A DNA stretch of 8,272 nucleotides from an uncultured Sphingomonadaceae bacterium (lineage in GTDB: Bacteria; Pseudomonadota; Alphaproteobacteria; Sphingomonadales; Sphingomonadaceae): NCBI GenBank assembly GCA_946480515.1, contig CAMLKX010000081.1:1-8272 (forward strand), in the 5' to 3' direction. Below the pieces are notes generated by a model. That model had not been told where the DNA came from and did no database searches. It saw only the letters and a list, made by a program, of their open reading frames with translations. This document shows, piece after piece, positions 1 through 6,713 of the stretch. How positions within the stretch are numbered: position 1 is the first letter of the stretch; every line of letters starts with the position of its first letter. Made by a program: the position numbers and the translations under genes.

Positions 1-641
<641 letters not shown>

Positions 642-661
642 TGAAATTCTCCAAGACCGAA

Positions 662-679
662 AGCCGCCGCGTGGCGGCT
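662..679 (-). other. Stem-loop in the rpsG-fusA gap
   Basis: A perfect 7-bp inverted repeat, AGCCGCC and GGCGGCT, encloses a 4-base loop. It sits between the rpsG stop and the fusA Shine-Dalgarno. In the transcript the stem is followed by only two U residues before a mixed sequence, so it is not a convincing intrinsic terminator. It could be an RNA-processing or stability element, or a weak attenuator setting the ratio of ribosomal proteins to EF-G. The repeat is seen directly; the function is inference. Confidence 0.45.
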
Positions 680-701
680 CCGGATTACGAAACGGTGACG
701 A

Positions 702-1172
702 TTACCAGCGGTAGTGCGAGAAGGCGCGGTTGGCCTCGGCCATGCGGTGCGTATCCTCGCGCTTCTTCACGGCGTTGCCGCGGTTCTGCGACGCGTCCAT
801 CAGCTCGCCCGACAGACGACCGGCCATGGTCTTCTCCGACCGCGCGCGCGCAGCCGAGATCAGCCAGCGGATGGCCAGCGCCTGGGCGCGCTCAACGCGA
901 ACTTCGACCGGCACCTGGTAAGTCGCACCGCCGACGCGGCGGCTGCGGACTTCGATGCCGGGCTTCACATTGTTGAGCGCGTCGTGGAAAACCTGCAGCG
1001 GATCCTTCTTCAGACGGGCTTCGACATTATCGAGAGCACCATAGACGATCCCTTCAGCGACGGACTTCTTGCCATCGAGCATGACCGAATTCATGAACTT
1101 CGACAGAACGATATCCCCGAACTTCGGATCGGGAAGGATTTCGCGCTTTTCTGGGCGGCGACGACGGGACAT
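702..1172 (-). CDS. rpsG: 30S ribosomal protein S7
   Basis: S7 is a primary 16S rRNA-binding protein that nucleates assembly of the head of the small subunit and lines the E site. The 156-residue product has the usual bacterial length and start ([12 protein letters not shown]). It contains the conserved block [13 protein letters not shown] and ends with [16 protein letters not shown]. The ATG at 1170-1172 follows an AAGGA Shine-Dalgarno. It is the second gene of the str operon, 61 bp after rpsL. In E. coli S7 represses this operon by binding the rpsL-rpsG intercistronic RNA; here that gap also carries a possible hairpin (1196-1220). Nothing unusual is seen in the protein. Confidence 0.98.
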   Translation of the reverse strand: MSRRRRPEKREILPDPKFGDIVLSKFMNSVMLDGKKSVAEGIVYGALDNVEARLKKDPLQVFHDALNNVKPGIEVRSRRVGGATYQVPVEVRVERAQALAIRWLISAARARSEKTMAGRLSGELMDASQNRGNAVKKREDTHRMAEANRAFSHYRW

Positions 1173-1195
1173 GGCAATGTTCCTTTACAGAGCGG

Positions 1196-1220
1196 CGCAC
1201 CGGCGGATCATCGCGGTGCG
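1196..1220 (-). promoter_or_regulatory. Stem-loop in the rpsL-rpsG gap, possible S7 operator
   Basis: A perfect 7-bp inverted repeat, CGCACCG and CGGTGCG, encloses an 11-base loop and ends 23 bases upstream of the rpsG start. In E. coli the equivalent intercistronic region is the translational operator bound by S7. The position matches, but I cannot align the two structures, so the role is inferred from position only. Confidence 0.35.
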
Positions 1221-1233
1221 GCCGACGATCAGC

Positions 1234-1605
1234 TTATTTCGGACGCTTGGCGCCGTACTTCGAACGGGACTGCTTCCGGTCCTTGACGCCCTGGGTGTCA
1301 AGAACGCCGCGAAGCACATGATAGCGCACACCCGGAAGGTCGCGCACACGGCCGCCACGGATCAGGACGACGCTGTGCTCCTGGAGGTTGTGGCCTTCGC
1401 CCGGGATATAGCTGATGACCTCACGCTGGTTGGTCAGGCGCACCTTGGCGACCTTGCGCAGAGCCGAATTCGGCTTCTTCGGAGTAGTCGTATAGACACG
1501 CGTGCAGACGCCACGCTTCTGCGGGTTCTGGTCCATCGCAGGGACCTTCGACTTGGCCTTCTGCGGTTCGCGACCCTTGCGGATCAGCTGGTTGATCGTC
1601 GGCAT
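1234..1605 (-). CDS. rpsL: 30S ribosomal protein S12, streptomycin-resistant type (Arg88)
   Basis: S12 lies at the decoding centre and controls the accuracy of tRNA selection. The product is 123 residues and starts [14 protein letters not shown], the normal start of the family. The ATG at 1603-1605 has an AGGTGAAGG Shine-Dalgarno just upstream. The frame stays open 24 codons further upstream, but that stretch is the structured leader and matches no S12 N-terminus. The decoding loops are intact: [12 protein letters not shown] with Lys43, and [13 protein letters not shown] with Asp89, the residue methylthiolated by RimO in E. coli. Residue 88 is Arg (codon CGC, 1342-1344) where E. coli has Lys. 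Lys-to-Arg here is a classic streptomycin-resistance change, and most sphingomonads are known to have inherently resistant ribosomes of this type. It is the first gene of the str operon. Confidence 0.98.
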   Translation of the reverse strand: MPTINQLIRKGREPQKAKSKVPAMDQNPQKRGVCTRVYTTTPKKPNSALRKVAKVRLTNQREVISYIPGEGHNLQEHSVVLIRGGRVRDLPGVRYHVLRGVLDTQGVKDRKQSRSKYGAKRPK

Positions 1606-1632
1606 GAAGCCTTCACCTTCCAAATGGTTACT

Positions 1633-1700
1633 TTGCTCAACGCAAAAGCGCGGAAGCCCGGTCAGCCCTTCGGCCACCGGCCATCCACGACGTTGAGCAA
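1633..1700 (-). promoter_or_regulatory. Structured 5' leader of the str operon (nested stem-loop)
   Basis: In the rpsL transcript a perfect 10-bp inverted repeat (TTGCTCAACG at 1700-1691, CGTTGAGCAA at 1642-1633) encloses 48 bases that fold into stacked helices. These are CGTGGA with TCCGCG (6 bp, one G-U), then CCGGT with ACCGG (5 bp), then GGCC with GGCT (4 bp, one G-U) closed by a GAAG loop. The outer helix ends 27 bases before the rpsL ATG, leaving the Shine-Dalgarno free. The inner GC-rich hairpin is followed by CUUUUG, a short U run, so an attenuator is possible as well as a ribosomal-protein binding site or a stability element. The pairings are seen directly and look unlikely by chance; I do not recognise a named RNA family. 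Confidence 0.55.
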
Positions 1701-1755
1701 TGTTCAGCTCTTTGTCCGACAGGGAGGAAGAATCGCTGCCTAGCGGACGAGGGGC

Positions 1756-1784
1756 GCCTTACATGGGGCCGCTGTGCGGGTCAA
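1756..1784 (-). promoter_or_regulatory. Candidate promoter of the str operon
   Basis: On the minus strand, TTGACC (1784-1779) is a good -35 element. It is followed after 17 bases by TAAGGC, or after 15 by TGTAAG, a better match to the -10 consensus at a shorter spacing. The bases just downstream (GCGCCCC) are very GC-rich, like the discriminators of stringently controlled ribosomal promoters. Transcription from here would give a leader of roughly 145 bases that includes the stem-loop at 1633-1700. The -10 match is poor, so this is tentative. Confidence 0.35.
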
Positions 1785-1809
1785 CATCGCCCGCAGGGAG
1801 AAGTCTCCT

Positions 1810-2211
1810 TCACTCGGTCGTGCCGCCGTCCCACTCCTCGTCGTGGTGCCGGGCCTCCGCCTCCTCCTTGGTCGACTGAACGATCCCATCCTTGTGCTCG
1901 GGCGGGCCATAGATGGTGTAAAGCCGCAGAGGCGAGCTACTATCGTTGATGACATTGTGCCGCGCACCCGCAGGAACGATCACCGCGAAATCATCCTCGA
2001 CCCTATTCTCCTTACCGTCGATCGTGATCACTCCCGATCCCTCCTCGATACGGAAGAACTGGTCGCGATCAGGGTGCACCTCCTCGCCGATGTCGCAGCC
2101 CGGAGGCAGCGTCATCAGGACCAGTTGAAGGTTCTTGCCCGTGTAAAGCACTCGCCGGAAATCCTCATTCTCGACGGTGCGCTTCTCGATATTCTCGCAA
2201 TACCCTTTCAC
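1810..2211 (-). CDS. Small cupin-fold protein with a variant metal-site motif
   Basis: This is a single-domain cupin of 133 residues, substrate unknown. Cupin motif 1 is PPGCDIGEEVH followed by PDRDQFFRIEEG (residues 36-58); motif 2 is VPAGARHNVIN (79-89). Classical cupins bind metal with HxH, Glu and a later His. Here His46 and His85 remain, but Asp48 stands in place of the second His and Gln51 lies near the expected Glu. The charged C-terminal tail (about residues 112-133) lies outside the fold. The start is GTG (2209-2211), overlapping the stop of the DUF3140 gene as GTGA; a GGAG lies 8 bases upstream inside that gene. Such proteins are often listed as cupin domain-containing or mannose-6-phosphate isomerase-like; nothing here supports isomerase activity. 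It is the last gene of a three-gene unit. Confidence 0.85.
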   Translation of the reverse strand: MKGYCENIEKRTVENEDFRRVLYTGKNLQLVLMTLPPGCDIGEEVHPDRDQFFRIEEGSGVITIDGKENRVEDDFAVIVPAGARHNVINDSSSPLRLYTIYGPPEHKDGIVQSTKEEAEARHHDEEWDGGTTE

Positions 2212-2564
2212 CCGTCCAACTCCTTCACCGGATCATGGCCCCAATTCATCAGGCTGTAGCGCCACCTGGAAGTGTAGATGTTCGCCGGTTGCTGCGCGCG
2301 ATGGCGCCGAACGAACCCGATGACCTTGCGCATGTGAGCATAATCGCCGGACTGGAGTTCCCGTTCCCGAAGGCCAAGGATGCGCACGATCTCGCGCCCG
2401 CTGGCATGCCCGACACTCTCGGAAGCGCGGCCATCCCACCCCTTCCAGCCGACTGACTGGCTTTCGGGTGTGTCGAGCCAGCGGCGCAGTTCGGCGGCAG
2501 ACATGTTGACGACGTTGCGGAATTCCCGCCGCAGCCTCGCCTGCTCGTCCGCGGACAGGCTCAC
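2208..2564 (-). CDS. DUF3140 family protein
   Basis: This small soluble protein (118 residues) of unknown function matches the DUF3140 family as I know it. Diagnostic stretches are the N-terminal FRNVVNMSAAELRRWLDTPES (residues 15-35, given here as the FRNVVNMS and LRRWLDTPES parts), SVGHASGREIVRIL (50-63), DYAHMRKVIGFVRRH (74-88) and the C-terminal RWRYSLMNWGHDP (100-112). There is no signal peptide or membrane segment. The start is GTG (2562-2564), overlapping the lipoprotein stop in GTGA. No clear Shine-Dalgarno precedes it, so translation probably depends on ribosomes finishing the lipoprotein gene. It is followed by the cupin gene through the same kind of overlap. The family assignment is firm from memory of its motifs; its biochemical role is unknown. 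Confidence 0.85.
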   Translation of the reverse strand: MSLSADEQARLRREFRNVVNMSAAELRRWLDTPESQSVGWKGWDGRASESVGHASGREIVRILGLRERELQSGDYAHMRKVIGFVRRHRAQQPANIYTSRWRYSLMNWGHDPVKELDG

Positions 2565-2818
2565 TGGCTATTGAGCGCCCCGGCAGCGTTATTCAATTCG
2601 GCGCTGTTGTCGCCGGCCGCGTTCGTCGCGTTATCGGCGACGTTCGTATCGTTCGAGGCCGCGTTCAATTCCTCGACCGCATTGACCTCCTCGGTCGGCA
2701 GGCTGACCACGTCATTCTCGGCCATCGGATCATTGGTAACGACTTCGTTGCGTTTGTTGCATGCGGCGAGCGAAACCAGCAGCAGCGTCCCCGCTGCCAG
2801 GCGGATTGAACGGTTCAT
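2561..2818 (-). CDS. Small Asn/Ala-rich lipoprotein
   Basis: The 85-residue precursor begins with a lipoprotein signal peptide: positively charged MNRSIR, a hydrophobic stretch AAGTLLLVSL, and the lipobox LAAC with Cys20 as the predicted lipidated residue. The next residues are Asn-Lys rather than Asp, so outer-membrane sorting by Lol is likely. The mature part (about 65 residues) is low-complexity and rich in Asn, Ala, Asp, Glu and Thr, with recurring NA, NAA and TN motifs, and is probably disordered. The ATG (2816-2818) has a near-perfect Shine-Dalgarno AAGGAGG at 2825-2831. It is the first gene of the unit with DUF3140 and the cupin, 73 bp after lpdA, with its own EcfG-like promoter. No function can be assigned. 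Confidence 0.8.
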   Translation of the reverse strand: MNRSIRLAAGTLLLVSLAACNKRNEVVTNDPMAENDVVSLPTEEVNAVEELNAASNDTNVADNATNAAGDNSAELNNAAGALNSQ

Positions 2819-2849
2819 CGCTGTCCTCCTTCAGAACGGCTACGCAACA

Positions 2850-2875
2850 AACTCGCGCGCGTCGCGGAGAGTTCC
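2850..2875 (-). promoter_or_regulatory. EcfG-type (general stress sigma factor) promoter candidate
   Basis: On the minus strand, GGAAC (2875-2871) is followed after 17 bases by AGTT (2853-2850). The alphaproteobacterial EcfG consensus is GGAAC, 16-17 bases, then CGTT. The -35 is perfect and the -10 differs only at its first, less conserved base. Transcription would start near 2843, giving a leader of about 25 bases that carries the strong Shine-Dalgarno at 2825-2831. The geometry fits the lipoprotein-DUF3140-cupin unit. The match is short and could be chance in GC-rich DNA. Confidence 0.5.
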
Positions 2876-2891
2876 GTCAAGCGCCTGCGGT

Positions 2892-4304
2892 CTAGATATG
2901 AACCACCCGGTTGAACGCCGCGAGCACGCTTTCGTGCATCATCTCGCTTAGCGTGGGATGCGGGAAGACCGTGTTGATGAAGTCTTCCTCGACCAGTTCG
3001 GCGGTCTTCCCGACCGCATAGCCCTGGATCAGCTCGGTGACTTCCGCACCGATCATGTGCGCGCCGAGCAATTCGCCGGTCTTCGCATCGAACACGGTCT
3101 TGATGAACCCTTCGGTCTCGCCGAGGGCGATCGCCTTGCCGTTGCCGATGAAGGGGAATTTCCCGACCTTCACCTCGCGGCCGCTTTCCTTAGCCTTGGC
3201 TTCGGTGAGACCGACGGAGGCAACCTGCGGCCGGCAGTAGGTACAGCCCGGAATGTTCCGTGAGTCCATCGGGTGCGGGTGGACATCCTTGTTGCCGAGT
3301 TCGCGCGCAATTGCTTCGGCGGCGATGATCCCCTCGTGGCTCGCCTTGTGCGCCAGCCAGGGCGGCGCAGTGACGTCCCCGATCGCCCACAAGCCCGCGA
3401 CGCTGGTCCGGCAATATTGATCGGTGTCGATGTGCCCCTTGGTCGTCTTCACGCGAAGCGGTTCAAGCCCGATATTCTCCGTGTTGGGAGCAATCCCGAC
3501 CGCGACGATGCAATGGGAGAAGCGCTTCTCTTCCGCCTTGCCGTCCTTGGTCTTGATCTTCGCGGTAACGCCCTTGGCATCAGCCTTGAGGCTCTCGACG
3601 CCCGCCCCGGTCAGCAGCGTCATGCCCTGCTTGACGAGGCTCTTGGCCAGGAAGTCGCTGACCTCGGCATCCTCGACAGGGACGACCCGGTCGAGCATCT
3701 CGACGACCGTCACCTCGGCGCCCATGTCGTTGTAGAAGCTGGCGAACTCGATTCCGATCGCGCCCGAGCCAATCACCAGCAGCTCAGTCGGCATCTCAGG
3801 CGGGGTCATCGCGTGACGATAGGTCCAGATCCGCTTCCCATCGGCTTGAGCGAACGGCAGTTCGCGCGCCCGCGCTCCTGTGGCGACGATGATATGCTTG
3901 GCGGAAAGCTCGGTTTTCTTGCCATCCGCGGTTACGGTCAGGCGGTTGGCAGCGGTGAGCCTGCCCTCGCCCATATGCACCGCGATCCTGTTCTTCTTCA
4001 TCAGGCCGGTGACGCCCTTGTTGAGCTGGGAAGCAACCGCCCGGCTGCGCGCAACAACCTTGGAGAGATCCGGCTTCACCTCGCCAGCGACCAGTCCATA
4101 GGAGTCAGCGTGACGCATATGGTGCAGCATCTCGGCGGAGCGAAGCAGCGCCTTGGTCGGAATGCAGCCCCAGTTGAGGCAGATACCGCCGAGATTCTCG
4201 CTTTCGACGATCGCGGTCTTCAGCCCCAACTGCGCGGCGCGGATCGCGGCGACGTAGCCCCCGGGTCCGGAGCCGAGGACGGTAACGTCGTAGAATTCAG
4301 CCAT
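2892..4304 (-). CDS. lpdA: Dihydrolipoyl dehydrogenase (E3 of pyruvate dehydrogenase)
   Basis: E3 reoxidises the dihydrolipoyl arm of E2 and passes the electrons through FAD to NAD+. The 470-residue product has the full family layout. There is an FAD-binding GSGPGG (11-16), a redox-active disulfide in GGICLNWGCIPTK (Cys42 and Cys47), an NAD-binding GSGAIG, a second FAD motif around WAIGDVT, and the C-terminal HPTLSE pair (His449 and Glu454) that completes the partner subunit's active site. The sequences LNWGCIPTK and IPGCTYCRPQVASVG are typical of the alphaproteobacterial E3 that works with pyruvate dehydrogenase. The ATG at 4302-4304 has an AGGAG 7 bases upstream; the open frame 18 codons further upstream is not conserved sequence. 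It is downstream of pdhC, separated from it by an unrelated-looking gene. Confidence 0.96.
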   Translation of the reverse strand: MAEFYDVTVLGSGPGGYVAAIRAAQLGLKTAIVESENLGGICLNWGCIPTKALLRSAEMLHHMRHADSYGLVAGEVKPDLSKVVARSRAVASQLNKGVTGLMKKNRIAVHMGEGRLTAANRLTVTADGKKTELSAKHIIVATGARARELPFAQADGKRIWTYRHAMTPPEMPTELLVIGSGAIGIEFASFYNDMGAEVTVVEMLDRVVPVEDAEVSDFLAKSLVKQGMTLLTGAGVESLKADAKGVTAKIKTKDGKAEEKRFSHCIVAVGIAPNTENIGLEPLRVKTTKGHIDTDQYCRTSVAGLWAIGDVTAPPWLAHKASHEGIIAAEAIARELGNKDVHPHPMDSRNIPGCTYCRPQVASVGLTEAKAKESGREVKVGKFPFIGNGKAIALGETEGFIKTVFDAKTGELLGAHMIGAEVTELIQGYAVGKTAELVEEDFINTVFPHPTLSEMMHESVLAAFNRVVHI

Positions 4305-4327
4305 TTTCTTGCTCCTAGTCAGGCTGC

Positions 4328-4852
4328 TTAGCCCGAGAGATTCGCCTGCTCTTGGCAAATCTCCGAAATTCTAGCAGCAACGAAACTGCCATCGTTCATG
4401 ACACTTTCACTCGTGAGTTTAATCAGAACCCAGTCGAAAGAATCCCTTTGTCCAGGCCTAATGGTGATTGACCTGCCTTGAGCGCCTGGAAGGATGATGA
4501 TCCGAATTCTCCGTTCGTCACAGATGAACGCGCGATCACTCAGAGGAAACAAGGGTTCTTTATCAAACTGAAGACTTCGCAATAACGGGCTCGACAGAAT
4601 CGCCAGCAGTCTTCGCTCTTCCGGACGGTCTGGACGGGATCGAGCTTTCTCAAGCTTGGCTAGCCGCTTGCGTTCCTTCAGTGACCTCGGCAGTTTCCGG
4701 AAAGCCTCCTTACGAAGCTTGTGTTCCTTTTTTGCGATGCTCCGCAGGATTTCGTAGTCCTCTGTCGCCTCTTTGTGGGAAATCTCCACCACCGGCGACT
4801 CGACGAAGCGTAAGTGTTTTGCACGACGCCAATCAATCCGCTGCCCGCTCAA
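4328..4852 (-). CDS. Unrecognised protein between pdhC and lpdA, low GC, start uncertain
   Basis: I do not recognise this gene. If read from the TTG at 4850-4852, directly after the pdhC stop codon, it gives 174 residues. No ATG occurs until near the C-terminus, so the start is TTG, or a GTG at residues 21-22 (about 4787-4792). No clear Shine-Dalgarno precedes either. Residues about 25-85 are Lys/Arg/Glu-rich and look helical, possibly coiled coil; residues about 95-170 alternate hydrophobic residues as in beta strands. There is no signal peptide or membrane segment. GC over 4381-4800 is about 52 percent, against about 70 percent or more in sampled 60-bp stretches of pdhC and lpdA, and it uses codons such as AGA, AGG, GGA and TTA. 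This suggests recent acquisition. It ends 23 bp before lpdA, so it should be co-transcribed with both. Confidence 0.6.
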   Translation of the reverse strand: MSGQRIDWRRAKHLRFVESPVVEISHKEATEDYEILRSIAKKEHKLRKEAFRKLPRSLKERKRLAKLEKARSRPDRPEERRLLAILSSPLLRSLQFDKEPLFPLSDRAFICDERRIRIIILPGAQGRSITIRPGQRDSFDWVLIKLTSESVMNDGSFVAARISEICQEQANLSG

Positions 4853-6106
4853 CTACGCTACCAATCCCAGCGGCTTTTCGACCAGGCGCTTGAATGCGGT
4901 CATGAGCCGCGCGCCGTCAGCGCCGTCGATCGCCCGGTGATCGAAGCTGCCGGTCGCGGTCATGACTGTGGCGATCTGCAGCGAGTCATCGACCACATAG
5001 GGCCGCTTCTCGCCCGCTCCGACCGCGAGGATCATCGCCTGGGGCGGATTGATGACCGCATCGAACTGCTTGATGCCCATCATTCCCATGTTCGACAACG
5101 AGGCGGTCCCGCCTTGATATTCGTTCGGCTGCAGCTTGCCGTCCTTCGCACGCGCGGCGAGCTCGCCCATCTCGGTCGAAATTGCCGACAAGGTTTTGTC
5201 GCTCGCACCTGCAATGATCGGCGTGATCAGCCCGCCCGGGATGCTCACCGCAACCGAGATGTCGGCGCGGCTGTATTTGATCAACGTGTCGCCGCCGAAG
5301 CTGACGTTGCATTCCGGCACTTCGATCAACGCCAGCGCCAGCGCCTTGATCAGCATGTCGTTGACCGACAGCTTCACCCCGCGGCTTGCCAGCGAGTCAT
5401 TCAGTTCGCCGCGCAACTTGAGCAGCGCATCCAGCCGGACGTCGACGGTCAGATAGATGTGCGGCACCTGCTGTTTCGATTCGGTCAGCCGACGCGCGAT
5501 CACCTTGCGCATGTTCGACAGCTTGACGGCTTCATGCGGGATCGCGCCGGCATCCACGGTGGTTGGAGACGGCCGCGCGGGAGCACGAGGAACGGGCGTC
5601 GCCGCAGTCACCTCACCAGCAGACCCGAGGTCAGAACGAACGATCCGCCCACCCGGCCCGCTGCCCTGAAGCTGAGCAAGGTCGATGCCCTGTTGCGCGG
5701 CCAGACGGCGAGCCAGCGGTGACGCCTTGACCCGGTCTTCGCCACCCGCAGCGCCAGTTTTCGGCTTAGGCTGGCTCGGAGCAGGCGACGGAGTTGCAGT
5801 CGCCTCTGCCGGCTCCGGCTTGGCCGCCGGGGCGGAAGGCTCCGCCTGTGGAGCAGCCGCCTCGCCATCCCCCGACAGCAGGGCAATCGCCGCGCCGACC
5901 TTGACCCCCTCGGAGCCCTCCGGGACCAGGATCTGCTCAATCGTTCCCTCGTCGACCGCCTCGAACTCCATCGTCGCCTTGTCGGTTTCGATCTCCGCGA
6001 GGACATCGCCGGCGCTGACGCTATCCCCCACCTTGACCAGCCACTTGGCCAGCGTGCCTTCCTCCATCGTCGGCGACAGGGCGGGCATCTTGAGTTCGAT
6101 CGGCAT
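4853..6106 (-). CDS. pdhC: Dihydrolipoamide acetyltransferase (E2 of pyruvate dehydrogenase)
   Basis: E2 forms the core of the pyruvate dehydrogenase complex and transfers acetyl groups from its lipoyl arm to CoA. The 417-residue product shows three domains in order. A single lipoyl domain (1-80) has the lipoylated Lys43 in [11 protein letters not shown] Pro/Ala-rich flexible linker (82-125) leads to a peripheral subunit-binding domain (about 126-162, ASPLARRLA then [13 protein letters not shown]). The catalytic domain (about 190-417) carries [11 protein letters not shown] with His390 and Asp394. The start [17 protein letters not shown] is typical; an open frame continues 24 codons upstream to a TTG, but that is not conserved sequence. 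A GAGG lies 11 bases before the ATG. The gene heads a unit ending in lpdA and is divergent from the usp gene across 140 bp. The E1 genes, often just upstream in other alphaproteobacteria, are not here. Confidence 0.96.
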   Translation of the reverse strand: MPIELKMPALSPTMEEGTLAKWLVKVGDSVSAGDVLAEIETDKATMEFEAVDEGTIEQILVPEGSEGVKVGAAIALLSGDGEAAAPQAEPSAPAAKPEPAEATATPSPAPSQPKPKTGAAGGEDRVKASPLARRLAAQQGIDLAQLQGSGPGGRIVRSDLGSAGEVTAATPVPRAPARPSPTTVDAGAIPHEAVKLSNMRKVIARRLTESKQQVPHIYLTVDVRLDALLKLRGELNDSLASRGVKLSVNDMLIKALALALIEVPECNVSFGGDTLIKYSRADISVAVSIPGGLITPIIAGASDKTLSAISTEMGELAARAKDGKLQPNEYQGGTASLSNMGMMGIKQFDAVINPPQAMILAVGAGEKRPYVVDDSLQIATVMTATGSFDHRAIDGADGARLMTAFKRLVEKPLGLVA

Positions 6107-6246
6107 CGGGTGCTCAGCCTCTTTCCTGGGCAGTTTGGTCGCGTCTGTCTCCAAAGGGGAAGCCGCGAGCGGGGTCAAGTGGGCTGCGGTGCTTGCGCGG
6201 CGGTGCGCTTTGACGCAGACCCGCTTCCAATTGGGGAAGAGGGCCG

Positions 6247-6705
6247 GTGAAGCGCACCTATCTGGTGGTGATTGACGATAGCTCCGAGGCGCGGATTGCG
6301 CTTCGCTTCGCTGCTCGGCGCGCGGTGAAAACCGAGGGCGGCATCGAGGTTCTGGCAGTCATTGAGCCGCAGCAATTCCTCCAGTGGGGTGGAGTCCAGG
6401 CAGCCTTCGAGGAAGAGCAGCGGCTACGGATTGAGGCGAGCGTTGCTGCCTCCGTCGGCGAGATCGTTGATCCGGCCGGACTCCACGCCACGATCCTGAT
6501 CCGCCAGGGTGAGCCCGTCGAGGTCGTGCGATCGCTGATCGGTTCCCGGGATGATATCGCCGCCCTGGTTCTTGGAGCGCCGCCAACCGGACATCCAGGC
6601 CCGCTGGTCTCCGACTTCACCGGGGTCGACGCCGGCAAGCTCCCCTGTCCGGTCATGATCATTCCGGGCGGCCTCAGCGATGAGCGGCTGGAGCAGCTGA
6701 GCTAG
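6247..6705 (+). CDS. Universal stress protein (UspA fold), variant without the ATP-binding signature
   Basis: This single-domain Usp has 152 residues. The N-terminal strand [15 protein letters not shown] (5-19) and the central EVLAVIEP (34-41) fit the fold, as does the final strand CPVMIIPGG (134-142). ATP-binding Usps carry G-2x-G-9x-G-S/T before the last strand; here residues 110-125 read [16 protein letters not shown], so the signature is absent. I recall similar C-termini in other alphaproteobacterial Usps, so this is probably a subgroup trait rather than damage. The start is GTG (6247-6249) with AAGAGGG just upstream. It is transcribed divergently from pdhC and convergently with arfB (8 bp between the ends). 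The role is probably stress-related signalling or protection, partner unknown. Confidence 0.88.
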   Translation: MKRTYLVVIDDSSEARIALRFAARRAVKTEGGIEVLAVIEPQQFLQWGGVQAAFEEEQRLRIEASVAASVGEIVDPAGLHATILIRQGEPVEVVRSLIGSRDDIAALVLGAPPTGHPGPLVSDFTGVDAGKLPCPVMIIPGGLSDERLEQLS

Positions 6706-6713
6706 TCGGCAGC

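Noticed and set aside
1606..1677. N-terminal extension of rpsL by 24 codons
   Set aside because: The frame is open, but it overlaps the structured leader and has no counterpart in S12; the ATG at 1605 has a good Shine-Dalgarno and the canonical start MPTINQ.
1795..1812. Short stem GGAG-AAGT-CTCC near the cupin stop as a terminator
   Set aside because: The core stem is 4 bp, overlaps the stop codon and is not followed by a U run in the transcript.
3273..4331. A 352-codon open frame on the plus strand opposite lpdA
   Set aside because: It is antisense to a certain gene and arises from high-GC codon bias; the translation has no family features.
4780..4850. Possible tRNA-like stretch at the start of the gene between pdhC and lpdA
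   Set aside because: A TTCGTCGAGTC string resembles a T-loop, but no acceptor, D or anticodon stems can be formed.
4814..5722. A 302-codon open frame on the plus strand opposite pdhC
   Set aside because: Shadow of the pdhC coding frame in GC-rich DNA; its Arg/His/Asp-rich translation looks non-biological.
6173..6215. Back-to-back TTGACC and TTGACG as -35 elements for pdhC and usp
   Set aside because: Neither has an acceptable -10 element at 16-18 bases, so no promoter could be supported.
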